Source: Streptomyces sp. JJ36
Lineage (GTDB): Bacteria > Actinomycetota > Actinomycetes > Streptomycetales > Streptomycetaceae
Direction: 5' to 3'
DNA: 64,000 bases
Assembly: GCF_021696945.1 (NCBI RefSeq)
Contig: NZ_JACYHE010000012.1
Span: 59,230-123,229 of the forward strand
The position numbers and the translations under genes are program-made. Below, piece after piece: positions 1 to 9,208 of this stretch. A model generated the notes under the pieces. That model saw only the letters and a list, made by a program, of their open reading frames with translations. It searched no databases and was not told where the DNA came from. Every line of letters begins with the position of its first letter. Position 1 is the stretch's first letter.

Positions 1-85
1 CACCCGGGGAGTGCTCGCACGTCTGGGCATCGAGCCGGCGCCGGTCCGGGAGATCGTCCTGGCGGATCTGCGGGACGCTGCCTGA
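1..85 (+). CDS. C-terminal tail of a gene entering from the left edge
   Basis: Frame 2 is open from the window edge to a TGA at 83-85, giving 27 residues ending GIEPAPVREIVLADLRDAA. Composition is typical of coding DNA here. A tail of the form LG(I/V)xPxxVRxxVL resembles the ends of Clp N-terminal-domain repeat proteins, but too little is visible to name a product. A strong inverted repeat at 176-211 probably ends its transcript. Confidence 0.45.
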   Translation, partial: TRGVLARLGIEPAPVREIVLADLRDAA

Positions 86-175
86 ACCGCCCCGGCGCCG
101 GCCGCCGGGGCGGGCCCGGCTCGGGGCGCACGCCGCGACCGGCGCCGGAACGGCAGCACGGCGGGTTCCCGGGAT

Positions 176-211
176 CTGCACCGCGGGGCGGGTGCCCGCC
201 CCGCGGTGCAG
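176..211. terminator. Perfect 17-bp inverted repeat, likely bidirectional terminator
   Basis: Arms at 176-192 and 195-211 (left arm CTGCACCGCGGGGCGGG) are perfectly complementary around a 2-nt centre. It lies between a + strand gene ending at 85 and a - strand operon ending at 220, so it can end both transcripts. There is no U-tract, as is common for Streptomyces hairpin terminators. Confidence 0.7.
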
Positions 212-219
212 GGCCCGGC

Positions 220-1419
220 TCAGGGGCAGCGGTAGGTGAAGCGGGCGGTGGCCGTACGGGCGGTGGGCGCGGTCATCTCCAGCGTGGCGCGGGCCGCGTG
301 GCGGCCCGCGCCCTGGAAGGTCCACAGCAGGTGCAGCCGCACCTCCCGCCGCCCCTCCGGGACGCGGGCCCGCAGCAGTGCGGAGGCGGTGCCGTCGCTG
401 CGCCGCCAGCGATAGCGGAGGATCCCGGCCTCGCCGTTCGTCGCGACCACGCCCACCACCTCCGCGGTCCCGTCGCACCCCGGTCCTCCGGGAGGGGTCC
501 GTACGGTCACGCGCTCCACGGCCAGCCCCGGTCCGAGGTGCTGCCACCCGAGAAAGGCGGCCGTGGCCAGGAGGACCAGAAGCGCGGGCAGGTAGCGCAG
601 GCGGGGGCCGCGCGGCCGCGAGGCCGGGCCGGCGGGTGCCGGGGACGCGGGCACGCCCGGCCCGAACCGCAGCACCGCGCCGGCGGCGCCCGGCTCCCGC
701 GGTGCCGCCCGGGCCGGAGTACCCTGTGTCCCCGGCAGCGGCACGGTCCCGCCCGGCTCCGGGGCCGGCGTCGCCGGTCCGTCCTCCCCGGACGTGCCGG
801 GCGTGCCAGGCGTGCCAGGCGTGCCGGGCAGCGTGCCACCGGCCCGGACGGACACCCTGGGCTCCCCCGACGGCGGCCAGGTCTCCCCGGTACGTTCCAC
901 CTTCCCGGGCAGCGGCAGCGTGCCAGGGAGCTCCCCCAGGTGTCCGCGCGCACCGGACGGCAGCGCCACGCTGCCGGGGCCCTCCGGGGAGGGCGGCATG
1001 CCGCCGGGCTGCCGTCCGGACTCGCCGGGCAGCGACAGGGTGCTCGCCGGCTCCCCGGACGGTTCCGCGGACGGCGGTGCGCCGCCCGGCCGAGGGGACG
1101 CCCCGGCCTCTCCGCGCTCCCCCGACTGCTCCCCGCCGGGCCGGAGCGGTTGCCCAGGCCACAGCGGCGCCCCGCCGGGCCGCGCGGGTCCCGCGGGCAG
1201 CAGCGTGCCGCCGGACTCCGCAGGCGGCGGTGTGCCGCCCGGTTCCGCGGGCAGCGGCTGGGTGTCCCGGTCCGCCGGCCGGTCCCCCGCCTGGCCCCAC
1301 CCGGTGCCGAGCAGCGTCGCGCGGTCGTCGTCCTCCGGGGCGGGCTCCGGAGCCGCGCCCCCGGCCGGACCCCTCCGCCACGGCTCCGGAGCGCCCCCGG
1401 GTCTGTCCGCCGCGCTCAT
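220..1419 (-). CDS. Single-pass membrane protein with Pro/Gly-rich cytoplasmic tail and C-terminal ectodomain
   Basis: 399 residues. The start is the ATG at 1419, whose ATGA overlaps the stop of the upstream kinase, so the two are translationally coupled. A GTG at 1431 is possible but less likely. Residues 1 to about 265 are low-complexity Pro/Gly/Glu with a short PGT repeat. Next comes one hydrophobic helix (YLPALLVLLATAAFLGW) and a domain of about 100 residues ending FTYRCP. That last domain resembles the extracellular end of the neighbouring kinase (similar V..V.V start, an R/TW-Y segment, a terminal Cys). I infer an accessory or co-receptor for the kinase; no catalytic motif is visible. 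Confidence 0.8.
   Translation of the reverse strand: MSAADRPGGAPEPWRRGPAGGAAPEPAPEDDDRATLLGTGWGQAGDRPADRDTQPLPAEPGGTPPPAESGGTLLPAGPARPGGAPLWPGQPLRPGGEQSGERGEAGASPRPGGAPPSAEPSGEPASTLSLPGESGRQPGGMPPSPEGPGSVALPSGARGHLGELPGTLPLPGKVERTGETWPPSGEPRVSVRAGGTLPGTPGTPGTPGTSGEDGPATPAPEPGGTVPLPGTQGTPARAAPREPGAAGAVLRFGPGVPASPAPAGPASRPRGPRLRYLPALLVLLATAAFLGWQHLGPGLAVERVTVRTPPGGPGCDGTAEVVGVVATNGEAGILRYRWRRSDGTASALLRARVPEGRREVRLHLLWTFQGAGRHAARATLEMTAPTARTATARFTYRCP
793..828 (+). repeat. Four tandem 9-bp units CGTGCC(A/G)GG
   Basis: Four consecutive 9-bp units lie inside the Pro/Gly-rich coding region of the membrane protein and encode its (PGT)n stretch on the minus strand. Being in frame, copy-number change would only alter linker length. 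Confidence 0.8.
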
Positions 1420-3170
1420 TCGAGCGTGCACCGGCGGGTCAGCAGGCGCCGGTCGGTCGTGCCGCTGCCGGCGGCGGGCTCTGCGGTCACGGTGAGACCC
1501 CAGTAGCAGCCGCGCGCCCGGAAGGTGTGGGTCACGTTAAGCGAGCGGCTGCCGTCCCCATCGAGCCGGTACGTGCGCGAGGCGCCGTCCGGCACACCGG
1601 GGCCCGCCTTGCCGTCGGCTACGTACCAGGTGACCGTCAGGGTCACCGGTCCCCGTCCTCCGGCGGTCACCCCGAGCACGGCGGCGGCGTCGGCGGGGCC
1701 CGTCTGGCGCAGGTCCCTGACCGCGACCGAGTCGACCCGTACGGGCGTCGCCGGGGAGGCCGAACCGCCCGGGCCGGGTGACGGCCCGCCGGGCCCCGGT
1801 GTGCCCGTGCCCGGGGACGGGCCGGTGCCGCCGGGGGACGGATCGCCGGACGGGCCGGTGCCCGGGCTCGCCCCGCCGGCTCCGGGAGACGCCGGGCCGG
1901 AGCCGCCGGACGGGGGCCCGGAGGCCGTGGGGCTTGCGGTCGCCGACGGCCCGGTGGGCGCCGAGGACCCGGTGGGGATCGCGCCGGAGGGCGACGCGGT
2001 GCCGGACGGACTCGTCACCGGCGCGGGCGACGCCCCACGGGACACGTCCGTGGTGGCGGGGGCCCCGGCCGCCGGAACGGTCTCCCCGGCACCTCCGCCC
2101 TCCGTGCCCCCGGCCACGGCCGGGCCGAGGACGAGCACGCCGGCCAGCAGCAGGGCGCCCCCGGTGGCGAGCAGCGGGCCCCGGTCCGGCCGGAGGCGGG
2201 GGGCCCGGGCGCCCGGTCCGGCGGCCGCTCCGGAAGGGGAGCCGGCCCGGCCCTGCCCGGGCAGGCTGGTGGTGGCCCGGGCGACGACGCCGCCGGGACC
2301 CCCGGCGGGGGACGGCAGCAGCGGCACCAGCGCCATCAGGGCGGCGAGCCGCTTCCGCCCGCGCTCCTCCCACTGCGGCCCGTAGACCGCGCCGGCCGCC
2401 TGCTCCAGTTCCGCCACGAACGCCGCCGCGTCCCGCGGGCGGTCCGCCGGGTCCTTGGCCATCCCGCGCCGGATCAGCTCGCGTACGCGCTCCGGTACCC
2501 GCTCGGCGGGGACGGGGGCGTCCAGGTGCTGAAGCGCCAGCTCCATCGGGTGGCGCCCGGGGTACGGCTTGTCGCCGGTGAGGCACTCGTAGCAGGTGGC
2601 GGTGGCGGCGTAGACGTCGGCGGCCGGGGTGGCGGGCCGGCCGCTCCACTGTTCCGGCGGCATGTAGACCGGCGTGCCGCTCGCCCGGCCGGGGGTGCCG
2701 CTGCGGGCGGCGATGCCGAAGTCGACCAGGCGGGAGGAGCCGTCGGGTGCGACGAGGACGTTCTCCGGTTTGTAGTCGCGGTGCACCACGCCCACCCGGT
2801 GAGCGGCGGCCAACCCCAGCAGGGAGCCCTTGAGCAGCGCCAGCGCGGCCTCCGGCGTGAGGACCGGCTGTTCGCGCAGGAGCTGCCGCAGGGCGGCGCC
2901 CTCCACCGGTTCCATCACCAGGGCCGCGCCCTCCGGCGCCTCCACGTACTCGTAGAGGTCCACGACGTACGGGGACCGCAGGTCGCCGAGGAGCCGGGCC
3001 TCCGCGCGGAACTCCCGCCGCAGGGCGGGGTCGGCCCGCAGCGCCGCGCCGAGGTACTTGACGGCCACCGGGGTGCCGGTGGCGTCGTGCACGGCCAGCA
3101 CCACCCGGCCGCTCGCGCCCGAGCCCAGTTCCCGCACCTCGGTGTACCCGGGGACCACCCAATCGGACAT
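1416..3170 (-). CDS. Membrane serine/threonine protein kinase with extracellular sensor domain
   Basis: 584 residues from the ATG at 3170 (GGGGGTGGCAGCAC precedes it). The kinase domain covers about residues 9-270: glycine loop GSGASG (16-21), ATP lysine K38, catalytic HRDYKPEN (D132), VDFG (D150) and the activation-loop end GTPVYMPPEQW. A basic Pro-rich juxtamembrane stretch, one hydrophobic helix near residue 330 (LLATGGALLLAGVLVLG), a Ser/Pro/Gly/Thr-rich stalk and a C-terminal beta-type domain of about 110 residues follow. This is the PknB-like topology with a non-PASTA ectodomain. It forms an operon with the downstream membrane protein through an ATGA overlap. Ligand and substrates are unknown. 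Confidence 0.93.
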   Translation of the reverse strand: MSDWVVPGYTEVRELGSGASGRVVLAVHDATGTPVAVKYLGAALRADPALRREFRAEARLLGDLRSPYVVDLYEYVEAPEGAALVMEPVEGAALRQLLREQPVLTPEAALALLKGSLLGLAAAHRVGVVHRDYKPENVLVAPDGSSRLVDFGIAARSGTPGRASGTPVYMPPEQWSGRPATPAADVYAATATCYECLTGDKPYPGRHPMELALQHLDAPVPAERVPERVRELIRRGMAKDPADRPRDAAAFVAELEQAAGAVYGPQWEERGRKRLAALMALVPLLPSPAGGPGGVVARATTSLPGQGRAGSPSGAAAGPGARAPRLRPDRGPLLATGGALLLAGVLVLGPAVAGGTEGGGAGETVPAAGAPATTDVSRGASPAPVTSPSGTASPSGAIPTGSSAPTGPSATASPTASGPPSGGSGPASPGAGGASPGTGPSGDPSPGGTGPSPGTGTPGPGGPSPGPGGSASPATPVRVDSVAVRDLRQTGPADAAAVLGVTAGGRGPVTLTVTWYVADGKAGPGVPDGASRTYRLDGDGSRSLNVTHTFRARGCYWGLTVTAEPAAGSGTTDRRLLTRRCTLE

Positions 3171-3345
3171 GTGCTGCCACCCCCTGGGGAGGCGCTTCCG
3201 GCCCCGCGCCGGTGCCGCGCCTCCACACCGGGGAGGACACGTCTCCGCGCCCGCCGGTTCCCGCCGGGCGGGGGCGTGGGACGGTACGGCGCGAGCGCCG
3301 GCGGGCTCCCGGGCGCCGGGCGGCGGCCCGGGCAGGCCGCCCGGG

Positions 3346-4773
3346 TCAGCGGCCGAGGGTGAGGCGGCGCCAGACGGCGCGGGCCGCGTGGTGGCCGGAC
3401 ATGCCGTGCACGCCCGGGCCCGGGGGCGTCGCCGAGGAGCAGAGGAAGACCGCCGGGTGCGCGGTGGCGTACGGGACCCGGGTGAGCTTCGGCCGCAGCA
3501 GGAGCTGCAGCCCGGAGGCGGCACCGGCGGCGATGTCGCCGCCGACGTAGTTGGGGTTGCGGGCGGCCAGCTCCGGCGGGCCCGCTGTCGCGCGGGCCAG
3601 CACCAGGTCGCGGAAGCCGGGGGCGTACTGCTCCAGGCGGCGCTCGATCAGCGCGGTGGCGTCGCCCTCCCAGCCGTTCGGCACGTGCCCGTACGCCCAG
3701 AAGACCTGCTTGCCCTCGGGGGCCCGGGTGGGGTCGGCGAGGCTCGGCTGGACGGTGATCAGGAAGGGTTCGGTGGGTTCCCGGCCCTCGACCGCCCGTT
3801 CCATGGCGTCGTCGATCCGGTGCGCTGTCGGCCCGACGTGCACCGTGGTGGCCTCTCGGGCCTCCGGGGCGTTCCACGGCACGGGGCCGTCCAGGGCATA
3901 GTCGATCTTGAAGACGGCGGGCCCGTAGCGGTAGCCGCGGTAGGCGTTGCCGAGTCCGGCGATACGGGCGAGGGCGTGCGGCGAGGTGTCGAAGACGTAC
4001 GCGCGGGCCGGCGGCAGCTCGTCCAGCCGCTTCACCTCGGCGCCCGTGTGCACCAGACCGCCGAGCGCGCGCAGGTAGCCGGTCAGCGCGTCGGAGACCG
4101 CCTGGGAGCCGCCGCGGGCCACCGGCCAGCCGCGGGCGTGCGCGGCGAGCGCGAACACCAGCGCGATGCCGCCGGTGGCGAACGTGCGGGTGGGCGCTAT
4201 GACATGGGCCGCCAGCCCGGCCAGCAGCCCGCGGGCCTTCTCGTCGCGGAAGCGCCGGGCCACCCAGGCGGCCGGCTGCAGACCGGTCAGCCCGAACCGC
4301 GCCAGGCCCAGCGGGTCCCGCGGCAGGCGGCCGTTGAGGGCGGAGCCGAGCCCCAGGAAGTCCTCGGCCAGCCGGTCCCAGCGGGCCAGGAAGGGTTCGA
4401 CCAGCCGGCGGTAGCTGCCCGCGTCCCGCGGGCCCAGGGAGGCGGCGGTCTCACCGACCGAGCGGGCCAGCACCGCCGCGGTTCCGTCCGGGAAGGGGTG
4501 GGCCATCGGCAGCCGGGACTCCGCCCACTCCAGGCCGTGGCGATCGAGCGGCATCCCCCGGAACGCGGGCGAGTTCACTCCGAGCGGGTGCGCGGCCGAG
4601 CAGGGGTCGTGGCGGAAGCCCGGCAGCGTCAGCTCCTCGGTGCGGGCGCCGCCGCCCACCGCCTCCCGTGCCTCGAAGACCTCCACGCTCAGCCCGCGCC
4701 GGGCCAGCTCCACCGCGGCCGTCAGCCCGTTGGGGCCCGCCCCCACCACCACCGCGTCCCGGATCGACGGCAC
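3346..4773 (-). CDS. FAD-dependent oxidoreductase, phytoene desaturase-like family
   Basis: 475 residues. I choose the GTG at 4773 because GAGGGGAG sits about 7 nt upstream; a GTG at 4803 would overlap the preceding gene and has no such site. The N-terminal dinucleotide fold is clear ([20 protein letters not shown], then an acidic strand end [19 protein letters not shown]), and the C-terminal FAD signature [16 protein letters not shown] is present. The family (CrtI/PYROXD2-like amine oxidase superfamily) performs flavin-linked desaturation or oxidation. No carotenoid genes are adjacent, so the substrate is unknown. It lies 13 nt after the IMPase-like gene and probably shares its transcript. 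Confidence 0.85.
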   Translation of the reverse strand: MPSIRDAVVVGAGPNGLTAAVELARRGLSVEVFEAREAVGGGARTEELTLPGFRHDPCSAAHPLGVNSPAFRGMPLDRHGLEWAESRLPMAHPFPDGTAAVLARSVGETAASLGPRDAGSYRRLVEPFLARWDRLAEDFLGLGSALNGRLPRDPLGLARFGLTGLQPAAWVARRFRDEKARGLLAGLAAHVIAPTRTFATGGIALVFALAAHARGWPVARGGSQAVSDALTGYLRALGGLVHTGAEVKRLDELPPARAYVFDTSPHALARIAGLGNAYRGYRYGPAVFKIDYALDGPVPWNAPEAREATTVHVGPTAHRIDDAMERAVEGREPTEPFLITVQPSLADPTRAPEGKQVFWAYGHVPNGWEGDATALIERRLEQYAPGFRDLVLARATAGPPELAARNPNYVGGDIAAGAASGLQLLLRPKLTRVPYATAHPAVFLCSSATPPGPGVHGMSGHHAARAVWRRLTLGR

Positions 4774-4786
4774 TTCGGCACTCCCC

Positions 4787-5617
4787 TCACCGCTCGGCTC
4801 CACTGCTGGTGCGCAGGAGGTCGACGATACGCCTCACGGTCGCGTCGTCGCGCGCCGCGGTGAACGGCAGCGCGTTGCCGCCGGCGATCCGGAACGGCTC
4901 GCCCGCGATGGTGCTGCTGCCGCCGCCCGCCTCCGCGACCAGCAGCAGCCCGGCGGCGTGGTCCCAGGCGTTCTCCCAGGAGAAGGCGACCGCGTCGACG
5001 AGGCCCCGGGCGACGGCGAGGTACTCCAGTCCGGCGGAGCCGCAGGGCCGCGCCTCCACGCCTTCCGTGCGCAGCCCCAGCAGGGCGCGCTGCTGGGCCT
5101 CGGTGGTGAAGTCCGGGTGCGAGGTGGCCACCCGGAGCGGCCGGTCCGGGTCCGGCGAACCGGAGCGCAGCACCTCGCCGTTGAGCAGGGCCCCGCCGCG
5201 GTGCCGGGCGACGGCCATCAGGTCCTGCGCGGCCGCGTACGTCCAGGAGGCGAGCAGCTCACCGTGGCGGGCGAGGGCGACCAGGGTGCTGAAGCCGGTC
5301 TCGCCGCGGACGAACTGCCGCGTGCCGTCGACCGGGTCCACGATCCACACCGGCTGCGGGCCGCGCAGCGCCTCGTAGACCACCGGGTCGTCGTGGACCG
5401 CCTCCTCGCCCACCACGACGGAGCCGGGCAGCAGCGCCGTCAGCGAGCGGGTGAGGTGCTCCTCGGCCCGGCGGTCGGCGATGGTGACCAGGTCGTGCGG
5501 GCCGTTCTTCTCGACCACCTCGTGGGCGGCGAGCTGGCGCCACCGCGGCATGATCTCCTCGGCCGCCGCCTTGCGCAGGGCCTCCTCGGTGTTCGCCACC
5601 AGTGCATCGTCGATCAT
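4787..5617 (-). CDS. Inositol monophosphatase-family phosphatase (histidinol-phosphatase-like)
   Basis: 276 residues beginning [14 protein letters not shown]. Metal-dependent phosphatase signatures are complete: [23 protein letters not shown], the metal/phosphate motif [14 protein letters not shown], and [15 protein letters not shown]. The family hydrolyses inositol phosphate, histidinol phosphate or PAP; the motifs do not decide which. The start is odd: GGAGGA lies only 0-1 nt before the ATG at 5617, closer than a normal ribosome site, but the alternative in-frame GTG would remove part of the first helix. The FAD oxidoreductase follows immediately. Confidence 0.88.
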   Translation of the reverse strand: MIDDALVANTEEALRKAAAEEIMPRWRQLAAHEVVEKNGPHDLVTIADRRAEEHLTRSLTALLPGSVVVGEEAVHDDPVVYEALRGPQPVWIVDPVDGTRQFVRGETGFSTLVALARHGELLASWTYAAAQDLMAVARHRGGALLNGEVLRSGSPDPDRPLRVATSHPDFTTEAQQRALLGLRTEGVEARPCGSAGLEYLAVARGLVDAVAFSWENAWDHAAGLLLVAEAGGGSSTIAGEPFRIAGGNALPFTAARDDATVRRIVDLLRTSSGAER

Positions 5618-5733
5618 TCCTCCATGGAAGCACGCCCGCCAAGGCCGGGCCCGCTCGGTGGCGTGTCCACCGGGCCGATCCCGGGTGTCGACCCGGTGTC
5701 CCGGCTCCGCGCACCCTCCGGCGCACCGCGCGG

Positions 5734-7611
5734 TCAGCGGCCCACGGCGTACCCCTGGGCCCCGCGCGGGTCGGCCGCGGCGCTGAGCACCCCGGTCTCC
5801 GGGTCGCGGGCGACGGCACAGAGCCGCCCCTCGGACCAGGGCGGCCCGACGGTCACCCGGTGCCCGCGGCGCCGCAGCTCCGCGACGGTCTCCGCGCCGG
5901 CCCGGGACTCCACGGTGACGCTCCCGGGCCGCCAGGTCCGGGGATGGAAGGAGGCGGGGAAGCCCTCGGTGTGCCAGTTCGGCGCGTCGACGGCGCCCTG
6001 GAGGTCCGGGCCGCCGCGGACCGGGGGCCGGCGGGCGACGCCGAGGAGGAAGGGGAGCTGCCACTGGTCCTGCTGGTCGCCGCCGGGGGTGCCGAAGGCC
6101 AGCACGGGCTCGCCGCCGCGCAGCGCCAGGGTGGGCGAGAGGGTGGTGCGGGGCCGGCGCCCCGGTGTGAGGGTGTTCGGGAGACCGGGCTCCAGCCGGG
6201 TCATCTGGAGCCGGGTGCCCAGGGGGAAGCCCAGTTCCGGGACGACCGGGCTGGACTGGAGCCAGCCGCCGCTGGGCGTCGCGGAGAGCATGTTGCCCCA
6301 GCGGTCCACGACATCCAGGTGGCAGGTGTCGCCCCGGGTGGCGCCGTCCGGGGCCACGGCGGGCCCGGCCGGGTCCGTCCCCGGCGGGCCGGGCTCCGCC
6401 GCCTCCCGCGCGTCGGCGTCCTCGCGGGGGACGGTGGGCTCGCCGGTGCCCGGCTCGGGAGGTCTCTCGCGGAGGGCCGCGCCGTGCACGTGCGCGGGCA
6501 GCCGGGGCGTACGGCCGCCGGGGCTGCCGGGCCGCAGCGCGTACGAGGCGTCCGGGCCGATCAGCGCCCGGCGGGTGGCGGCGTACCCCGGGGAGAGCAG
6601 CTCCGCCAGCGGCACCGCCCCGGGGCCCTGCGCGTCCCCGTACCACGCCTCCCGGTCGGCCATGGCGAGTTTGGTGCCCTCGACCAGCCGGTGCACCTCG
6701 GCCCCGCTCGCCTCCCCGGCGGCCGGGAACGGCCCCGGCGGCAGCAGGGCGAGCTGCTGGAGGAGGACGGGGCCCTGTGACCAGGGACCCGGCTTGCAGA
6801 TCGTCCAGCCCTCCCAGTCACCGGTCACCGGGTCCTCGTAGGCGGCCTCCCAGCGGGCCAGGTCGTCGCCGGTCAGCGTGGCGGCGTGGCGCTCCCCGGA
6901 GGTGTCCAGCGCCGGCCGCGCCGCCGCCCGCACCAGCGCCTCGGCGATGAACCCCTCGCGCCACACCCGGCGTGCCGCCTCGATCCGGGTCTCCCGGCCG
7001 GGCCCAGCGGCGGCGGCCTCGTCCAGCAGCCGCCGCCAGGTGCGGGCGAGCGCGGGGTTGCGCAGCAGGGCGCCGGGGCGCGGGGCGCGGCCGCCGGGCA
7101 GGTAGACGGCGGCCGAGGTGGTCCACTCCCGCTCGAAGAGCCCGCGCACGGCCTCCACGGTCTCCCCCACCCGCTCCACCGCCGGGTGCCCTCGCTCGGC
7201 GTACCCGATGGCGTAGCCGAGGACCTGTTCCAGCTGCTTGGTGCCGTGGTCCCGCAGCAGCACCAGCCAGGCGTCGACGGCGCCCGGCACGGCGGCGGCC
7301 AGCGGGCCGGTGCCGGGGACGAGGTCCAGGCCGAGGGCGCGGTAGTGCGCGGGCGTGGCGCCGGCCGGGGCGACGCCCTGGCCGCAGAGCACCCGTACCG
7401 GCCCGCCGGCGGGGGCGAGCAGGATCGGCACCTCGCCGGCCGGGCCGTTCAGGTGCGGTTCGACGACGTGCAGCACGAAGGCGGCGGCGACCGCGGCGTC
7501 GAACGCGTTGCCGTCGTCCTCCAGCACCGCCATCGCCGTCTGCGAGGCCAGCCAGTGGGTGGAGGAGGCCATGCCGAAGGTGCCCTGCAGGGTGGGCCGG
7601 GTGGTCACCAT
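5734..7611 (-). CDS. Gamma-glutamyltransferase-family protein, cytoplasmic type
   Basis: 625 residues. The Ntn-hydrolase layout of the family is visible: a large-subunit region with GNAFDAAVAAAFVLHVVEP near the N-terminus, then a presumed cleavage/catalytic threonine in TRGDTCHLDVVDRWGNM, followed by small-subunit motifs TTLSPTLAL and FGTPGGDQQDQW. It lacks a signal peptide, unlike the secreted Ggt at 18913-20730, so it probably acts in the cytoplasm like YwrD-type relatives. An acidic insert of about 40 residues precedes the catalytic Thr. Start at 7611 (ATG) fits a leaderless transcript. Confidence 0.85.
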   Translation of the reverse strand: MVTTRPTLQGTFGMASSTHWLASQTAMAVLEDDGNAFDAAVAAAFVLHVVEPHLNGPAGEVPILLAPAGGPVRVLCGQGVAPAGATPAHYRALGLDLVPGTGPLAAAVPGAVDAWLVLLRDHGTKQLEQVLGYAIGYAERGHPAVERVGETVEAVRGLFEREWTTSAAVYLPGGRAPRPGALLRNPALARTWRRLLDEAAAAGPGRETRIEAARRVWREGFIAEALVRAAARPALDTSGERHAATLTGDDLARWEAAYEDPVTGDWEGWTICKPGPWSQGPVLLQQLALLPPGPFPAAGEASGAEVHRLVEGTKLAMADREAWYGDAQGPGAVPLAELLSPGYAATRRALIGPDASYALRPGSPGGRTPRLPAHVHGAALRERPPEPGTGEPTVPREDADAREAAEPGPPGTDPAGPAVAPDGATRGDTCHLDVVDRWGNMLSATPSGGWLQSSPVVPELGFPLGTRLQMTRLEPGLPNTLTPGRRPRTTLSPTLALRGGEPVLAFGTPGGDQQDQWQLPFLLGVARRPPVRGGPDLQGAVDAPNWHTEGFPASFHPRTWRPGSVTVESRAGAETVAELRRRGHRVTVGPPWSEGRLCAVARDPETGVLSAAADPRGAQGYAVGR

Positions 7612-7618
7612 GCGCGGG

Positions 7619-7624
7619 AGGGTA
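7619..7624 (-). promoter_or_regulatory. -10 element TACCCT for leaderless ggt-like gene
   Basis: TACCCT on the minus strand is 7 nt upstream of the ATG at 7611. No Shine-Dalgarno sequence is visible. The spacing would put the transcription start at or next to the start codon. Confidence 0.45.
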
Positions 7625-7840
7625 CGCGCGCGGCCGCGCCCCGACGAGACCGCCCGCGGCCGCCTGTACGGGGCGCACGCCCCGTGACCCGCGACGCCGG
7701 CCCCTGGTGCTCGAGGGCCCGCCGCCGGGCCGGCCCGGCTCGGGGCGTCCAGCCGCCAGGGCTCCCGGAGAACACCCCCGGACCGCCGCATGTCCCGGGA
7801 GACGGTTCCCCGCAACGCGGCACACCGGCCGGGGGCGGAC

Positions 7841-7846
7841 TAGGCT
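7841..7846 (+). promoter_or_regulatory. -10 element TAGGCT for leaderless sirtuin gene
   Basis: TAGGCT lies 7 nt before the ATG at 7854, and there is no ribosome-binding sequence between. This fits a leaderless mRNA. No clear -35 is seen. Confidence 0.55.
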
Positions 7847-7853
7847 CGCCGGC

Positions 7854-8627
7854 ATGAGCTCCACCGGGACCACCGACCGCAGGCCGCTGATCGCCGTGCT
7901 CACCGGTGCGGGGATCTCCACCGACTCCGGCATCCCCGACTACCGCGGTCCGCAGGGCCTCTGGCGGCGCGATCCGGAGGCAGAGAAGCTGGTGACGTAC
8001 GACTACTACATGGCGGATCCGGAGATCCGCCGCCGTTCCTGGCAGATGCGGCGGGAGAGCCCCACCTGGCAGGCCCGGCCGAACGCCGCGCACGAGGCGG
8101 TGGCGCGGCTGGCCCGGGACGGCCTGCCGGTGCGGGTGATCACACAGAACGTCGACGGGCTGCACCAGCTCGCCGGGATGCCGGACCGCGAGGTGCTGGA
8201 GCTGCACGGCACCTCGCGCACCGTGGTCTGCACCGAGTGCGACGCGCGGGCGCCGATGGCGGAGGCGCTGGAGCGGGTGGCGGCGGGCGAGGCGGACCCG
8301 GCGTGCCGGGAGTGCGGGGGCATCCTGAAGTCCGCGACGGTGATGTTCGGGCAGGCCCTGGACCGTGAGGTGCTGGGCGAGGCGGTGGCCGTCGCCCGGG
8401 CGTGCGACGTCTTCCTGGCGGTCGGCACCAGCCTCCGGGTCCAGCCCGCGGCCTCGCTGGCCGGGGTGGCCGCCGAGCACGGCGCCCGGCTGCTCATCGT
8501 CAACGGCGAGCCCACCCCGTATGACGCCCTCGCCGAACGCGTGGTGCGGGAGCCCATCAGCCGGGCCCTCCCCGGACTCCTCGACGAGCTGACGGAACCG
8601 TCCGGCGGCCCCGGGCAGCCGGTGTAG
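7854..8627 (+). CDS. NAD-dependent protein deacylase (sirtuin, Sir2/CobB family)
   Basis: 257 residues. All sirtuin hallmarks are present: GAGIS(T)DSGIPDYRG for NAD binding, TQNVDGLHQLAG, the catalytic His in LELHGT, a zinc ribbon CTEC...CREC, and GTSLRVQPAASL plus IVNGEPTPYD closing the Rossmann fold. It removes acyl groups from protein lysines using NAD, probably acting on metabolic enzymes such as acyl-CoA synthetases; one such enzyme lies at 57990-59663 but far away. Length and Cys spacing match bacterial class sirtuins with a zinc site. It is transcribed alone from an apparently leaderless promoter. Confidence 0.95.
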   Translation: MSSTGTTDRRPLIAVLTGAGISTDSGIPDYRGPQGLWRRDPEAEKLVTYDYYMADPEIRRRSWQMRRESPTWQARPNAAHEAVARLARDGLPVRVITQNVDGLHQLAGMPDREVLELHGTSRTVVCTECDARAPMAEALERVAAGEADPACRECGGILKSATVMFGQALDREVLGEAVAVARACDVFLAVGTSLRVQPAASLAGVAAEHGARLLIVNGEPTPYDALAERVVREPISRALPGLLDELTEPSGGPGQPV

Positions 8628-8750
8628 TCACCGGCCTCCGCCAGTCCCGGGCGTTCCCGGGCGACCCGGCTCAGGTGGCCCGTCACCGGTGGGCGTCCCC
8701 GGGCAGGCGGTCCCGGCCGGCGCCGCGCGCCGTCCTCCGTGGGCGACGTG

Positions 8751-9077
8751 TCAGGCGGGGGCGGCGGCCGTGCGGGGGGCGGGGCGGCGGAGGAGGGCGT
8801 AACCGAGGCCGATGCCGACGGCCACCGGCCAGTCCAGCACGTCCGCGGCGCCCAGGGCGCCGAGCCCGAGGTAGAGCGGGAGACCGCCCTTGGCCGGCAG
8901 CACCTCGCGGGCCACGGCGACGGGCAGCAGCGCCGCGTGCACCGCGCCGGAGGCGAGCCGGTCGGCCCGGGGGAGGGTGACGGTGAGCGTACGCCCGCCG
9001 GTGTGCTCTTCAGGCTGCTGCCCGCGTCCGGCCTGCCGCGCCGCAGCTTCCTTCTTCTCGCTGGCCACGGATCTCAC
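8751..9077 (-). CDS. Small membrane-associated protein of unknown function
   Basis: 108 residues if the GTG at 9077 is used; a GTG at 9068 gives 105. A charged N-terminal stretch (SEKKEAAARQAGRG) precedes TLTVTLPRAD and two hydrophobic segments (PLYLGLGALGAADVL and WPVAVGIGLGYALL). I do not recognise a family with confidence. It is divergent from the P-type ATPase gene at 9209 and shares a roughly 130-bp promoter region with it, so co-regulation is possible. Confidence 0.65.
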   Translation of the reverse strand: MRSVASEKKEAAARQAGRGQQPEEHTGGRTLTVTLPRADRLASGAVHAALLPVAVAREVLPAKGGLPLYLGLGALGAADVLDWPVAVGIGLGYALLRRPAPRTAAAPA

Positions 9078-9208
9078 ATCCGTACATTCGCGCAGATAAG
9101 AGGCATGTCCACCTTCAGTCTATCCGGTGTACATCCCGGCGAGCGGGGGAACCGGGAGCTCTTCAGGTTCCGACCGGGAGGCCCGGAGCGGGCGGGAAGG
9201 GCGGAGTC

